From: Pseudomonas cremoris
GTDB taxonomy: Bacteria; Pseudomonadota; Gammaproteobacteria; Pseudomonadales; Pseudomonadaceae
Assembly: GCF_014230465.1 (NCBI RefSeq)
Contig: NZ_JAAXCY010000004.1
Location: forward strand, 434,001-498,000
Length of the DNA: 64,000 nucleotides
Direction of reading: 5' to 3'
Below, in pieces: positions 33,961 to 43,911 of this stretch. The notes under the pieces are model-generated. The model ran no database searches. It was not told the origin of the DNA and worked only from the letters and a program-made list of their open reading frames with translations. The stretch's first letter is position 1; every line of letters begins with the position of its first letter. The translations under genes and the position numbers were made by a program.

Positions 33961-35583
33961 TTACAGCTGGAACTTGCTGACCAAGGTGTTGAACGAGGTG
34001 GCCAGGCGCGACAGGTCTTGGCTGGATGCGTTGGTCTGGTGCGCACCGGCGGCGGTCTGGGTGGACAGATCCTGGATGTTCAGCAGATTGCGGTCTACCT
34101 CACGGGCGACCTGGGCTTGTTCTTCGGACGCGGAGGCGATCACCAGGTTGCGCTCGTTGATCTTCGCCACGCTGTCCGTGATCCGCTGCAGCGCTTCACC
34201 GGCGTTCTGCGCCAGGGCCTGGGTGTTAGTGGCCCAGGTCAGGCTCTTGTTCATGGCGGCCACGGCGTCATCGGCGCCGACCTGTACGGCGCCGATCATT
34301 TTTTCGATATCGACGGTGGACGTTTGCGTGCGATGCGCCAGCGCCCGCACTTCATCGGCGACCACGGCAAAACCGCGACCTTGCTCACCGGCACGGGCGG
34401 CTTCGATGGCGGCGTTGAGGGCCAGCAGGTTGGTCTGGTCGGCGATGCCACGGATCACGTCGATCACATTGCCGATTTCACGCACTTGGCCGGCGAGGTC
34501 GGCCACCGACTGCGTAGAGTCGTTGATCTCATCCACCATCGAGCGCATGCCGGACACGGCCTGTTCCACCTGCTGGCGGCCGTCTTCGGCTTCGGTGGTG
34601 GCCTGGCGCGAGGCTTCGGAGGTGGACACGGCGTTGCTCGCGACTTCGTCCACCGCTGCGGTCATCTGGTTTACCGCAGTGGCGGCTTGTTGGATTTCGT
34701 CGTTTTGGCGCGTCAGGCCACGGCTGCTTTCATCGGTGACTGCGCTGAGTTCTTCGGCGGCCGAGGCGAGTTGGTCGGACGCATTGGCGATTTCCACCAG
34801 GGTACTTTTGAGGCCGCCCTGCATATCTGACAGCGCCATCAGCAGTTGCCCGGCTTCGTCGGTGCGTTCGGTGATGATGGCTTGGGTCAGGTCGCCCTTG
34901 GCGATGCGCTGTGCGCTGTCTACCGCTTGGGCGATGGGGCGGGTGATCAGGCGGGTGATCAACACTCCAATGGCGATGGCGATGATGAAGGCCAGCACAA
35001 TGCCGCTGATCATCCAGGTCAGCGCGCTGGCGCGCAGATCATCGGCGGCGACGGCGCCTTCTTGGATCTGGCGGTTGTTGGACTCGATCATCACGCGGAT
35101 CAGTTCGCGCGCCTGGCGGAACAGCTCATTGTTGGTGGAGTTGAGTTGGCTGCGGGCCTGTTCGAACTGGCCGCCATCGAGCAACGCGATGACGCGGTCG
35201 GAGTTGCTGATGTACGTGGGCCAGAGCTGGTCGAGCTTGTCGCCTGCCGCCCGTTCGTCGTCTTCCAGCGGCGTGGCGCGGTAAGTGGCGTAGGCCGCCT
35301 GGCTGCGCTTGAGTTCGTTGGCGATGTCTTGGCGTACACGGTCGCGGTCTTGTGCGGCGACGTCACCTTTGCTGGCGTCCATCAGGCGGTACAGGCCGCG
35401 GTTGTGGGCGACCAGGCCATTGAGGGTGGCCGCCGTGTTACTGACCGAGACCAGGTTGTTGGAGAACGTCAGTTCCAGGGCTGTAGCAAGGCGTGCGACC
35501 CCCTGGATACCCAACAGGCCGACCCCGAGGGTGACCAGTGCACACATAAGAAATGAAAGCAGCAGCTTGGTAGCGATTTTCAT
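33961..35583 (-). CDS. Methyl-accepting chemotaxis protein, four-helix-bundle type
   Basis: This 540-residue receptor has TM1 at about 7-29, a helical periplasmic domain (30-185, 4HB_MCP-like), TM2 at about 190-212, a HAMP domain and a cytoplasmic signalling domain. The hairpin tip has [20 protein letters not shown] followed by [15 protein letters not shown]. It lies directly upstream of the guanidine operon on the same strand. It may sense guanidine or another nitrogen source, but only position suggests this. The start at 35583 gives [11 protein letters not shown]. Confidence 0.93.
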   Translation of the reverse strand: MKIATKLLLSFLMCALVTLGVGLLGIQGVARLATALELTFSNNLVSVSNTAATLNGLVAHNRGLYRLMDASKGDVAAQDRDRVRQDIANELKRSQAAYATYRATPLEDDERAAGDKLDQLWPTYISNSDRVIALLDGGQFEQARSQLNSTNNELFRQARELIRVMIESNNRQIQEGAVAADDLRASALTWMISGIVLAFIIAIAIGVLITRLITRPIAQAVDSAQRIAKGDLTQAIITERTDEAGQLLMALSDMQGGLKSTLVEIANASDQLASAAEELSAVTDESSRGLTRQNDEIQQAATAVNQMTAAVDEVASNAVSTSEASRQATTEAEDGRQQVEQAVSGMRSMVDEINDSTQSVADLAGQVREIGNVIDVIRGIADQTNLLALNAAIEAARAGEQGRGFAVVADEVRALAHRTQTSTVDIEKMIGAVQVGADDAVAAMNKSLTWATNTQALAQNAGEALQRITDSVAKINERNLVIASASEEQAQVAREVDRNLLNIQDLSTQTAAGAHQTNASSQDLSRLATSFNTLVSKFQL

Positions 35584-35897
35584 GGCTCGAATCCGGCGAT
35601 AGGGGCGAATGGCGCACGCTAGAGCCTCCCTGGCTTTGTGCGATGTCATAGTGATATCATCGCAATCCGCACAGTTTCGAGCCAGGTAAATTTACTGAAA
35701 CGATAAATCTAATGGGTTGCTGACCCTTGGGTCGCGGCTTCGAAGGGGGTCATCAGTCAATCCGCGTAGATGTATCAATCTATTACCAGATCGCACCAGA
35801 TTCGGTTTTTGATGTCAGATATTTCGTCATTCAGTGAAAGATGAATGCCGCCCTCCCGCGTCGCTGGAGGTGCTCTTCCGCGGTCCAGGAGGCCGCC
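35584..35897. other. Divergent intergenic region, no gene seen
   Basis: The 314 bases separate the chemoreceptor gene (minus) from the lipoprotein gene (plus). The part from about 35650 to 35850 is AT-rich and must hold both promoters. TGATATCA (about 35652-35659) is a short palindrome. AGGAGG precedes the lipoprotein ATG. Confidence 0.4.
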
Positions 35898-36236
35898 ATG
35901 TATCGACGATTGCTACTCAGCGCTTTACTCGGTCTGACCCTTTCTGCCTGTGTGCCTTACTACGACGGTGGTGCCACGTACTATCGTTCCGAGGTCTACA
36001 CCGCGCCCGCGCCGGCCTACTACTACGGCGGTCCGACCTACCTGTATGGACGTAGCTACTACGCGCCGCCACCGCGCTACTATTCGGCGCCGCGCTATTA
36101 CCAGCCAGCACCGCGCTATTACCCGAGGCCGGATTACCGACCCTATCCAAACCAGGGTTGGGGCAATCGCTGGGGTAACGGCGGTGGTCATAACCGGGGT
36201 GGCCATGACGGCGGAGGCCATGGCGGGCACCGTTAA
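35898..36236 (+). CDS. Tyr/Pro-rich small lipoprotein
   Basis: The 112-residue protein begins with a lipoprotein signal ending in LTLSAC. The mature part is low-complexity: repeats of RYY with proline (PPRYYSAPRYYQPAPRYY), then a Gly/His/Asn-rich tail. It should be anchored in a membrane, probably the outer one. No family function is known. Its last four bases overlap the convergent hydratase-family gene. Confidence 0.8.
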   Translation: MYRRLLLSALLGLTLSACVPYYDGGATYYRSEVYTAPAPAYYYGGPTYLYGRSYYAPPPRYYSAPRYYQPAPRYYPRPDYRPYPNQGWGNRWGNGGGHNRGGHDGGGHGGHR

Positions 36237-37345
36237 ATCTCGGAGAGGTCCGCCAACGGGTGCCTGCCTTCCCACGCCTTGTGAAAGTGTGCCTGCACCA
36301 CTCCCTCGGGAACGCTATTGATATCGGGCCAGTGCCAGTGCGGCTTCTGGTCCTTATCGATCAATCGCGCCCGAACGCCTTCGGCGAATTCCGGGTGACG
36401 GCAGCAATTGAGGCTCAAGGTGTATTCCATCTGGAACACCTGGGCCAGGGACAGGTGGCGGGCACGTTGAATCTGTTCCCACACCAGATGCGCGGTCAGC
36501 GGGCAACCCTCGCTCAAGGTTTTACCTGCCCGGTTGAACAGCGGGTCGCTGTGCTCGCGCAATTGGCTTAATGCGCGCCAGGCGCAGCGCACATCGCCGA
36601 CATCCAGCCACTCGTCGATCTGCGCGCGTCGCGGCAGCCATTGCGCTTCGGGTTGCTGGTCGACGGCTTCCTGGGCCAGTGCTTTGAGCAGGCTGTTGAG
36701 TTGCATCGCCGTTTGCTCCTGCCAGTTCAGTTGCAACAGGCCATCGAGCAGTTCGTCCTGTTGGTCGTCACGCAGGAAGCGGTCGGCCAGGTCCAGGTCC
36801 AGGGCGTCGCGCCCGTTGATATGGGCGCCGGTCAGACCAAGAAACAGACCCAACTTGCCCGGCAGGCGCGACAAGAACCTGCTGGCCCCTACATCGGGAT
36901 ACAAGCCGATGCTGATTTCGGGCATCGCCAACCGGCTGCTCGGGGTGACGATGCGCACCGCCGCGCTTTGCAGCAGGCCCATGCCGCCGCCCAGCACATA
37001 GCCATGGCCCCAGCAGATCAACGGTTTGGGGTAGGTGTGCAGGCGGTAGTCGAGACGATATTCCGCGGCAAAAAACTGTGCGGCCAGGTCAGGCACCACA
37101 CCGGGTTGTTCAAGGCAGGCCAGGGCCAGGCTGCGCACTTCGCCGCCGGCACAAAACGCCTTGGGGCCGTTGCCGCGCAGTAGCACGCAAACGATGTTCG
37201 GGTCCTTGGCCCAGGCGTCCAGGCGTTCGCCCAGCGCCAGGATCATCGGCAGGGAGAGGGCGTTGAGGGACTTTTCCGCATCCAGGCTGGCGATGCCAAT
37301 GCGGGCACCGTCGCTGCCGGTCAGCTCTTCGAAGTGCAGGTTCAT
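36233..37345 (-). CDS. Enoyl-CoA hydratase/isomerase family, 3-hydroxyisobutyryl-CoA hydrolase-like
   Basis: This 370-residue crotonase-fold protein has the oxyanion loops KAFCAGGEVRSL and GHGYVLGGGMGLLQS, and PEISIGLYPDVGASRFLSRL. The extra C-terminal ECH_2 part (to 370 residues) is characteristic of 3-hydroxyisobutyryl-CoA hydrolases in valine breakdown rather than of plain hydratases. GAGG precedes the ATG at 37345; a 27-residue longer form is possible but lacks support. Confidence 0.88.
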   Translation of the reverse strand: MNLHFEELTGSDGARIGIASLDAEKSLNALSLPMILALGERLDAWAKDPNIVCVLLRGNGPKAFCAGGEVRSLALACLEQPGVVPDLAAQFFAAEYRLDYRLHTYPKPLICWGHGYVLGGGMGLLQSAAVRIVTPSSRLAMPEISIGLYPDVGASRFLSRLPGKLGLFLGLTGAHINGRDALDLDLADRFLRDDQQDELLDGLLQLNWQEQTAMQLNSLLKALAQEAVDQQPEAQWLPRRAQIDEWLDVGDVRCAWRALSQLREHSDPLFNRAGKTLSEGCPLTAHLVWEQIQRARHLSLAQVFQMEYTLSLNCCRHPEFAEGVRARLIDKDQKPHWHWPDINSVPEGVVQAHFHKAWEGRHPLADLSEI

Positions 37346-37481
37346 CGTGACCTCATTCGGGGAAGTGAAGGATGAGTATGATCCCTTCGTGGGAAAAAAC
37401 CGGTTGTGTGTCAGATCAATTGACAAGCGGGGTCAGCTTTCCTAGGGTTCGCCACATTCTTTTTTACAAGACCATTCAACC

Positions 37482-38174
37482 ATGACCGAAGACGACCGTA
37501 TCAAACTCGAACCCAGCTGGAAACACGCCCTGCGGGATGAGTTCGAGCAGCCGTATATGGCCCAGTTGCGCGAGTTCCTGCGCCAGGAACATGCCGCCGG
37601 CAAAGAGATCTACCCGCCCGGTCCGCTGATTTTCAATGCCCTCAATTCCACGCCGCTGGACAAGGTCAAGGTGGTGATCCTCGGCCAGGACCCTTACCAC
37701 GGCCCCGGCCAGGCCCACGGTTTGTGCTTCTCGGTGCAACCGGGCGTGCCGACGCCACCGTCCTTGGTGAACATCTATAAAGAGCTCAAGCGCGACCTCA
37801 ATATCGACATCCCCAACCACGGCTGCCTGCAAAGCTGGGCCGACCAGGGCGTGCTGATGCTCAACACCACCATGACCGTAGAGCGCGCCAATGCCAACGC
37901 CCATGCGGGCAAGGGCTGGCAGTTCTTTACCGATCGGATTATCGAAGTGGTCAGCCAGCATCAGCCGCACCTGGTGTTCCTGCTGTGGGGCGCCCATGCG
38001 CAGGGCAAGCAGAAGCTGGTGGATGCGACCAAGCACCTGGTGTTGACCTCGGTGCATCCGTCGCCGTTGTCGGCGTATCGCGGGTTCTTGGGCTGTGGGC
38101 ATTTCAGCCGCACCAACAAATTTCTTGAGCAGAATGGCGAGACGCCGATTGAGTGGCGGTTGCCGCCGATCTAA
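37482..38174 (+). CDS. ung: Uracil-DNA glycosylase
   Basis: The 230-residue enzyme has the family-1 motifs [18 protein letters not shown] (catalytic Asp70) and [11 protein letters not shown]. It removes uracil from DNA as the first step of base-excision repair. Its position next to the tct operon matches the P. aeruginosa order as I recall it. Confidence 0.97.
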   Translation: MTEDDRIKLEPSWKHALRDEFEQPYMAQLREFLRQEHAAGKEIYPPGPLIFNALNSTPLDKVKVVILGQDPYHGPGQAHGLCFSVQPGVPTPPSLVNIYKELKRDLNIDIPNHGCLQSWADQGVLMLNTTMTVERANANAHAGKGWQFFTDRIIEVVSQHQPHLVFLLWGAHAQGKQKLVDATKHLVLTSVHPSPLSAYRGFLGCGHFSRTNKFLEQNGETPIEWRLPPI

Positions 38175-38190
38175 AGTTTGTCCGCAGGCC

Positions 38191-38283
38191 AATGTGGGAG
38201 CGGGCTTGCTCGCGAATGCGGAGTGTCAGACAGAAAATTTTTCACTGACACACAGCATTCGCGAGCAAGCCCGCTCCCACATT
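38191..38283. repeat. REPIN, copy 5
   Basis: Inverted pair of the REP core with arms AATGTGGGAGCGGG and complement, between the convergent ung and AbrB-family genes. The arms are perfect for more than 20 bases. Confidence 0.9.
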
Positions 38284-38300
38284 TAGAACTGTGCCAAGCC

Positions 38301-39338
38301 TTAGGTTTGTTCTGGCTGACGGTTCCAATGCCTGAACAACGGCTCCGCCAAAAACAGCACAAACAACAACCGCATTACCTGCATCGCCGTCACCAATGGC
38401 ACCGACAGTTGCAGGGTCTCCGCCGTCAAGCTCATCTCGGCAATCCCGCCGGGCATCATGCCCAACGTCAACGAGCGCAGGTCCAGATGGGTCAGCGCAC
38501 TCAAGCCCACCGCCGCCAATGTCGCCAGCGCCATGGTCAAGGCCGTACCGATCAAGGTGCGTCCCATGAATGAGGGCGCGCGGCGAAAGAACTGACGGTT
38601 GAAGTGGCAACCCAAACCGCTGCCGATCAACCATTGGCCAATCTGGCTGCCACCGTCAGGCAGGCCGATGTGCAGGTCCCACACCACGCTAGCGGTAGCG
38701 CTCACCAACAATGGCCCGAATAGCCAAGGGTTTGGCTGACGCAAACGCTGCCATCCCCATGCCACCAACGCGCCAAGGGGAAAGAGCGTCAGCAACCACG
38801 GCCAGCTCACCGGTGCCGGGTGAAACTGCGGCGTGCCGCCTTCCAGCACATACTTGAAGATCGCTGGCACACACAACACCACCACCAGCACGCGCAAACT
38901 CTGCCCCGCTGCAACGCGGCTAAGCACCGCGCCATTGCGTGCGCCGAGGTTGACCATCTCACCGGAACCGCCGGGCATGCTGGAGAAGAACGCCGTAGCG
39001 CGGTCTTCACCACTGCGTCGCATCAACCACACGCCGACAATGCTCGACAGGCTGGTGACCAGCGCGCCGAAGAAGATCAGCCCGAAATGGCTCATCACCT
39101 GCTCGATCACCACCGGGGTGAAGTGCAGGCCGATGCCGATCCCGACCACCCATTGGCCGCATTTGCGCCCGCCGGGAATCTCCGCCAACTGCCACGGCGT
39201 GAGGCAACGCACCAGGATAATCGCCAGCAACGAGCCGACCATGTACGGCAAAGGCCAGCCGACCAGGCTGGCCAGGTAACCGCCGGCCAGGCCGACCAGC
39301 GGTGTTCCCCACCAATGTTTAAAGGTGACCTCAGACAT
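38301..39338 (-). CDS. AbrB-family membrane protein (ammonia monooxygenase-like transporter family)
   Basis: The 345-residue protein has about ten hydrophobic segments and two homologous halves, each with a GG-rich loop: SSMPGGSGEMVNLGA and GMMPGGIAEMSLTA. This is the AbrB/DUF AmoA-like membrane family, often found beside tripartite tricarboxylate transporters. Its ATG lies upstream of the tctA stop (8-base overlap), so it is coupled to the transporter. The role is unknown. Confidence 0.88.
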   Translation of the reverse strand: MSEVTFKHWWGTPLVGLAGGYLASLVGWPLPYMVGSLLAIILVRCLTPWQLAEIPGGRKCGQWVVGIGIGLHFTPVVIEQVMSHFGLIFFGALVTSLSSIVGVWLMRRSGEDRATAFFSSMPGGSGEMVNLGARNGAVLSRVAAGQSLRVLVVVLCVPAIFKYVLEGGTPQFHPAPVSWPWLLTLFPLGALVAWGWQRLRQPNPWLFGPLLVSATASVVWDLHIGLPDGGSQIGQWLIGSGLGCHFNRQFFRRAPSFMGRTLIGTALTMALATLAAVGLSALTHLDLRSLTLGMMPGGIAEMSLTAETLQLSVPLVTAMQVMRLLFVLFLAEPLFRHWNRQPEQT

Positions 39339-40845
39339 CGGCCACGGCACGACGCTGCAGGGCACGTTTACGGTAGATGCGCACCAGCGGGAACATCAGC
39401 ATCAACGCAGTCAGCACCCACACACCAAAGGTGATCGGGCTCGACCAGAGGATGTCCAGCGCACCGTTGGAGATCGACAGCGCACGGCGCAGGTTCTGCT
39501 CCATCAGGCCGCCGAGGATAAAGCCCAGCAGCACTGGCGACAGCGGGAAGTCGAGCTTGCGCAGGATGTAGCCGAAGATACCGATACCTACCATCAGGAA
39601 CAGGTCGAAGGTGGTGGCGTGAACGGCGTACACACCGATCGCGGTGATGATGGCGATCACCGGCACCAGCGCCCAGTTCGGCACGGCCAGGATGCGGGTG
39701 AAGATGCGGATCATCGGGATGTTGAGGATCACCAGCATGATGTTGGCGATAAACAACGACGCGATCAGGCCCCAGACGATGTCCGGTTGCTGTTGGAACA
39801 GCAGCGGGCCCGGGGTGATGTTGTACAGCGACAAGGCGCCGATCATCACAGCGGTGGTGCCCGAACCGGGTACGCCGAGGGTCAGCATTGGTACCAGCGC
39901 GCCACAGGCGGAAGCGCCGATCGCGGTTTCCGGGGCCGCGAGACCGCGCATGTCACCCTGGCCGAATTTACCGCTGGCACCGGCCAGGCGTTTTTCGGTC
40001 ATGTAGGCAACGGCCGACGCCAAGGTGGCGCCTGCACCGGGCAATACACCCATGATGAAGCCCAGCAGGCCGCAGCGGATGTTAACCACAAAGACAGCGG
40101 ACGCTTCCTTCAGGTTGAACATCATCCGTCCGGTGGCTTTCACCGCTTCCTGGCCACGGTGGGTTTTTTCCAGCAGCAACAGGATCTCGCTGATGGAGAA
40201 CAAGCCCAGCACCAACACCACGAACTGGATGCCGTCGGTGAGGTGGATGTTATCGCCCGTGAAACGGTACACGCCGCTGTTGGCGTCGATGCCGACCGCT
40301 GACAGGAACAGGCCGATCAGCGCCGCCACGAAGGTCTTCAGCGGCTTGTCACCGGCCATGCCGCCCAGGCAGACAATCGCGAACACCATCAGGACGAAAT
40401 ATTCCGCCGGTCCAAAGGCTATCGCCCACTTGGCCAGCAGCGGCGCAAACAACACCATGCCGCAGGTGGCGATGAACGCGCCGATAAACGAACTCCACGC
40501 CGACAACGACAGCGCTACACCGGCCAGGCCTTTACGGGCCATCGGGTAGCCGTCGAGGGTGGTCATCACGGTGGAGGCTTCACCCGGGATGTTGAGCAGG
40601 ATCGAGCTGATACGGCCGCCGTACTCGCAGCCCAGATACACGGCTGCCAGCAGGATCAACGCCGACTCGGGCGGCAGGCCCAGGGCGAATGCGATGGGAA
40701 TCAACAACGCCACGCCGTTGATCGGGCCCAGGCCCGGCAGCAGGCCGACGACAGTACCGATCAAGGTGCCGCACAGTGCGGTCACCAGGTTGTAAGGGGA
40801 CAGTGCAACGCCGAAGCCCTGGCCCAAATAGCTGAACGTATCCAT
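39331..40845 (-). CDS. tctA: Tripartite tricarboxylate transporter large membrane subunit TctA
   Basis: The 504-residue subunit has about eleven hydrophobic segments and TctA motifs: GLLPGLGPINGVALLIP, then YGGRISSILLNIPGEAS, and LTLGVPGSGTTAVM. With TctB and TctC it imports citrate or other tricarboxylates using an ion gradient. It follows tctB after one base. Confidence 0.95.
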   Translation of the reverse strand: MDTFSYLGQGFGVALSPYNLVTALCGTLIGTVVGLLPGLGPINGVALLIPIAFALGLPPESALILLAAVYLGCEYGGRISSILLNIPGEASTVMTTLDGYPMARKGLAGVALSLSAWSSFIGAFIATCGMVLFAPLLAKWAIAFGPAEYFVLMVFAIVCLGGMAGDKPLKTFVAALIGLFLSAVGIDANSGVYRFTGDNIHLTDGIQFVVLVLGLFSISEILLLLEKTHRGQEAVKATGRMMFNLKEASAVFVVNIRCGLLGFIMGVLPGAGATLASAVAYMTEKRLAGASGKFGQGDMRGLAAPETAIGASACGALVPMLTLGVPGSGTTAVMIGALSLYNITPGPLLFQQQPDIVWGLIASLFIANIMLVILNIPMIRIFTRILAVPNWALVPVIAIITAIGVYAVHATTFDLFLMVGIGIFGYILRKLDFPLSPVLLGFILGGLMEQNLRRALSISNGALDILWSSPITFGVWVLTALMLMFPLVRIYRKRALQRRAVADV

Positions 40846-40846
40846 A

Positions 40847-41305
40847 TCAGTTCTCCAGAACGTCGAGCAGACCGAGGGGCAGCGGCACATCCATGGCTTT
40901 ATCGAACAGCAGATAAAGACCGATGGCCATCAGGCTGACGATCACCACACTTGGCAACCAGCGGCCGCCGTACAGGCGTGCCATGGGGATGCCGATCAAC
41001 ATGCTGCTGAGGATGAAACCGAGCGATTCAAAGGTGCCGGCGAACACGATCAGCAAGCCGACACAAATGCCGATCTTGACCAGGGTTTCGCGGTCCAGTG
41101 CCGGTTCTTCTTCGGTATGTTTGGTCGGCTGCGGGCGAAACAGCATGTAGATCAGGCCCAGGCTCATCAGCCCGAGCATGAGCAGCGGGTAGGCACGAGG
41201 CCCCACCGGCTCGTAGGAAAACGCCGCCTGATACGGCCAGGCCATCAGCGCGAGGCCGGCGCACACCAGCAACATCACAGAAGCGAAAATGCGTTGTAAA
41301 AGCAT
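40847..41305 (-). CDS. tctB: Tripartite tricarboxylate transporter small membrane subunit TctB
   Basis: This 152-residue protein has four hydrophobic segments and the TctB loop SYEPVGPRAYPLLMLGLMS. It is the small integral subunit of the transporter. The start at 41305 (MLLQRIFAS) is preferred over an upstream frame extension in the gap. Confidence 0.92.
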   Translation of the reverse strand: MLLQRIFASVMLLVCAGLALMAWPYQAAFSYEPVGPRAYPLLMLGLMSLGLIYMLFRPQPTKHTEEEPALDRETLVKIGICVGLLIVFAGTFESLGFILSSMLIGIPMARLYGGRWLPSVVIVSLMAIGLYLLFDKAMDVPLPLGLLDVLEN

Positions 41306-41365
41306 GTGAAACTCCTCGGCCACACCCGTTATGGCAACGGGCATGGCCTTGAGACAGAGGGGCGA

Positions 41366-42349
41366 TTACTGGATCAGGCCAAACTCTTTGGCCAGCACTT
41401 TGTAGTCAGCCACTTGTTTCTTCACGTAGGTGTCCAGCTCCGGGCCGGTCATGGCGAACGGGAACAGCTCGCGCTGGTCACGCAGCTTGGCGAACTCTTC
41501 GGAAGCCAGCAGTTTGTCGAATGCGTCTTTCCACCAGGCGTAGTCGGCATCGCTGACTTTTGGCCCGAGGTAGAAGCCACGCACCACTGGCCAGACGATG
41601 TCGTAGCCTTGCTCTTTGGCGGTCGGAATATTCTTCATTTCCGGCTCGTCCAGGCGCTCGTCGGAGAACACCGCCAGCAGGCGCATGTCACCGCTCAAGA
41701 TGTGCGGCATGGAGTCGGAGATGTCGGTACTGCCCACTTGGATGTGGCCGCCGAGCAGAGCCGTGGCGATTTCGCCGCCGCCTTCCAGCGCCACATAACG
41801 CAGTTCGCGCGGGTTGATCCCGGCAGCCTTGGCGATCAGGGCTGTTTGCATCCAGTCCTGGCTGCCGACGGTGCCGCCGGAACCGATTACCACGCTGCCT
41901 GGATCTTTCTTCAGGGCTTTGACGAGATCGTCGAGGGTCTTGTAGGGCGAATCCGCTTTCACGGCGATGGCACCGTAGCTGGTGCCGACCGCTGCCAACC
42001 AACGCACGGCGCTTTCATCGAAGCGGCCGAACTTGCCTTGGGCCAGGTTCAACAGCGAACCGCTGGACCAGGCCACCAAGGTGCCCGCATCCGCAGGGCG
42101 CTGGGCGACCACAGCGTTGTAGGCCACCGCGCCGACGCCGCCCGGCATGTAGGTCACGCGCATTGGCTTGCTCAGCAACTTCTCGTTGACCAGCGCGCTT
42201 TGCGCCAGTTTGCAGGTCAGGTCAAAACCGCCGCCGGGGGAGGCCGGGGCGATGCATTCCGGGCGCTTGGGTTCATCGGCGGCCAGCAGTTGGCCAGCGA
42301 ACACCATGCAGCCGGCGGCGAGGGCCAATTTACGCAGTGAAAAGCTCAT
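41366..42349 (-). CDS. tctC: Tricarboxylate-binding periplasmic protein TctC
   Basis: The 327-residue protein has a signal peptide (MSFSLRKLALAAGCMVFAGQ, cleavage after LLA) and a TctC/Bug fold: PASPGGGFDLTCKL at the ligand loop, YMPGGVGAVAYN. It delivers citrate-type ligands to TctAB. GGAGATAAAACATG shows a good ribosome site. Confidence 0.94.
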   Translation of the reverse strand: MSFSLRKLALAAGCMVFAGQLLAADEPKRPECIAPASPGGGFDLTCKLAQSALVNEKLLSKPMRVTYMPGGVGAVAYNAVVAQRPADAGTLVAWSSGSLLNLAQGKFGRFDESAVRWLAAVGTSYGAIAVKADSPYKTLDDLVKALKKDPGSVVIGSGGTVGSQDWMQTALIAKAAGINPRELRYVALEGGGEIATALLGGHIQVGSTDISDSMPHILSGDMRLLAVFSDERLDEPEMKNIPTAKEQGYDIVWPVVRGFYLGPKVSDADYAWWKDAFDKLLASEEFAKLRDQRELFPFAMTGPELDTYVKKQVADYKVLAKEFGLIQ

Positions 42350-42383
42350 GTTTTATCTCCGTCTTTGTTGTTATGAGTAGCGA

Positions 42384-43676
42384 CTACCACAGTGCGACGC
42401 TGTAACTGACCAGCACGCGCATTTCATCCGCATCACGGGCCGAGTAGTTGGAACGGTACGTGGCATTACGCAGGCGCACGGCCACATCCTTGAACGTGCC
42501 GCTTTGCACCACGTAGCGGATCTCGCTGTTGCGTTCCCATTCCTTGCCGGTGTCGCCGTTCTTGAGCTTGATGTTGTCACCCGACAGGTAACGGCTCATG
42601 AAGCTCAAGCCGGGAATGCCCAGCTTGGCGAAGTCGTAGTCGTAACGCGCCTGCCAGGAGCGTTCTTCGGCGCCGGCGAAGTCGTTGATCTGCACGAAGT
42701 TGACCAGGTACGGGTCGCTGCCATCCACATACGGGAACGCGCTGTCGCCGGACATGTGCTGGTAGCCGGCGCTGAGCTTATGGCCATTGAGGGCATAGCT
42801 GAACAGGCCATTGAGGGATTTGTTGTCGATTTTGCCGCCACGGGCGGCGCCTGCGTCATCACTGATAGCCAGGCGCAAGTCGGCGGCGAAGGTGCCGGGG
42901 CCCATTGGGCGCGCGGCTACCAGGCCGAGGAAGTGCTGGCGGTACACGTCGTCGAGCTGGGCGAAGTGGTAGCTGCCGGTGATCTTGTCGGCGAACTTGT
43001 AGTCTGCACCACCGAAGTTGAAGTGCTTGCCGGTGGCGCCACTGACGAAGCGGCTGTTCTTGTTGTTGAGCGCGATGTCTTCATAGTGGGTGACGTCGCG
43101 GTCCTTGGCTTTGTCCAGGCGGCCGCCGGTGAACACCAGGTTCTTGAATTCCTTGGAGGTGATCAGGCCGCCATTGAAGGTCTGCGGCAGGATGCGGCCG
43201 TCGTTGGGCTTGAGGATCGGCAGTTCGGGGATCAGCGCGCCGATCTTCAACTCGGTGGCCGAGATTTTCACTTTGCCGGTCAGGCCCAGCTTGGAGTATT
43301 CGTTGGCGGCGCGGCCATCGTCGTGGGTAGGCAACAGGCCGGTGCCGGTGCGGTCGGGGCTGGAGTCGAGCTTGACCCCAAGCATGCCCAGCGCATCCAC
43401 GCCAAAGCCGACGGTACCGTCGGTGTAGCCCGATTGCAGGTTGAGCATGAAACCTTGGGCCCACTCGTCGCGCTTGGATTGCTGCGCGCTGGTGCCGTCG
43501 CGAAAGTCGCGGTTGAAGTACATGTTGCGGGTTTCCAGGGTCCCGCTGCTGTCTTCAAAGAAGGCGGCCTGGCCAAGCGGCGAAAATCCGGCAAGGGCTG
43601 CGGCACTGGCAAGGGCGGTCTGGGTAAGGCGAGAGGAACGCACAGGCGAGAAGGCCTGGGGCTGTGTCGACAGCAT
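42384..43676 (-). CDS. opdH: OprD-family porin, OpdH-like
   Basis: This 430-residue outer-membrane protein has a long signal region ending near QAAF, then OprD hallmarks FFEDSSGTLETRNMYFNRDF and a C terminus ending in VALW. The adjacent tctCBA genes identify it as the OpdH type, which takes up tricarboxylates such as cis-aconitate. It is the first gene of the operon and is divergent from tctD. A hairpin (AAAACGC/GCGTTTT) lies in its 5' leader. Confidence 0.92.
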   Translation of the reverse strand: MLSTQPQAFSPVRSSRLTQTALASAAALAGFSPLGQAAFFEDSSGTLETRNMYFNRDFRDGTSAQQSKRDEWAQGFMLNLQSGYTDGTVGFGVDALGMLGVKLDSSPDRTGTGLLPTHDDGRAANEYSKLGLTGKVKISATELKIGALIPELPILKPNDGRILPQTFNGGLITSKEFKNLVFTGGRLDKAKDRDVTHYEDIALNNKNSRFVSGATGKHFNFGGADYKFADKITGSYHFAQLDDVYRQHFLGLVAARPMGPGTFAADLRLAISDDAGAARGGKIDNKSLNGLFSYALNGHKLSAGYQHMSGDSAFPYVDGSDPYLVNFVQINDFAGAEERSWQARYDYDFAKLGIPGLSFMSRYLSGDNIKLKNGDTGKEWERNSEIRYVVQSGTFKDVAVRLRNATYRSNYSARDADEMRVLVSYSVALW

Positions 43677-43710
43677 CGTTGTGTACTCCGTTATTGTTCT
43701 TATTTTGGCG

Positions 43711-43730
43711 AAAACGCTTCAAGGCGTTTT
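43711..43730. promoter_or_regulatory. Inverted repeat in the opdH leader
   Basis: AAAACGC and GCGTTTT (7-base arms, loop TTCAAG) lie 35 bases upstream of the opdH start. It may be an operator or an mRNA hairpin that affects opdH expression. Confidence 0.4.
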
Positions 43731-43796
43731 TCGGGCGCTACGGATCAGGTAGCTCGGCAGGCATGACCCACCGTAGCTGGATGCTAAAGGGCGAAG

Positions 43797-43824
43797 CTTT
43801 CACTAACCTTTCAGTTGCCTTTCA
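43797..43824 (+). promoter_or_regulatory. Probable TctD-binding site: three CTTTCA repeats, 11-base period
   Basis: CTTTCA occurs at 43797, 43808 and 43819, exactly 11 bases apart, in the tctD/opdH divergent gap. Tandem hexamers in helical phase are the usual site of OmpR/PhoB-type regulators such as TctD. A possible -10 (TAAACT, 43859) of tctD lies 35 bases downstream. Confidence 0.6.
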
Positions 43825-43911
43825 ATGTTTTCGGGCTTCACAGGGCAGGCGGCGCCTGTAAACTGCCCGGCAAAGCGTGGCGTCTCCCATGCCCGAATGA
43901 GGTGAAAATCC

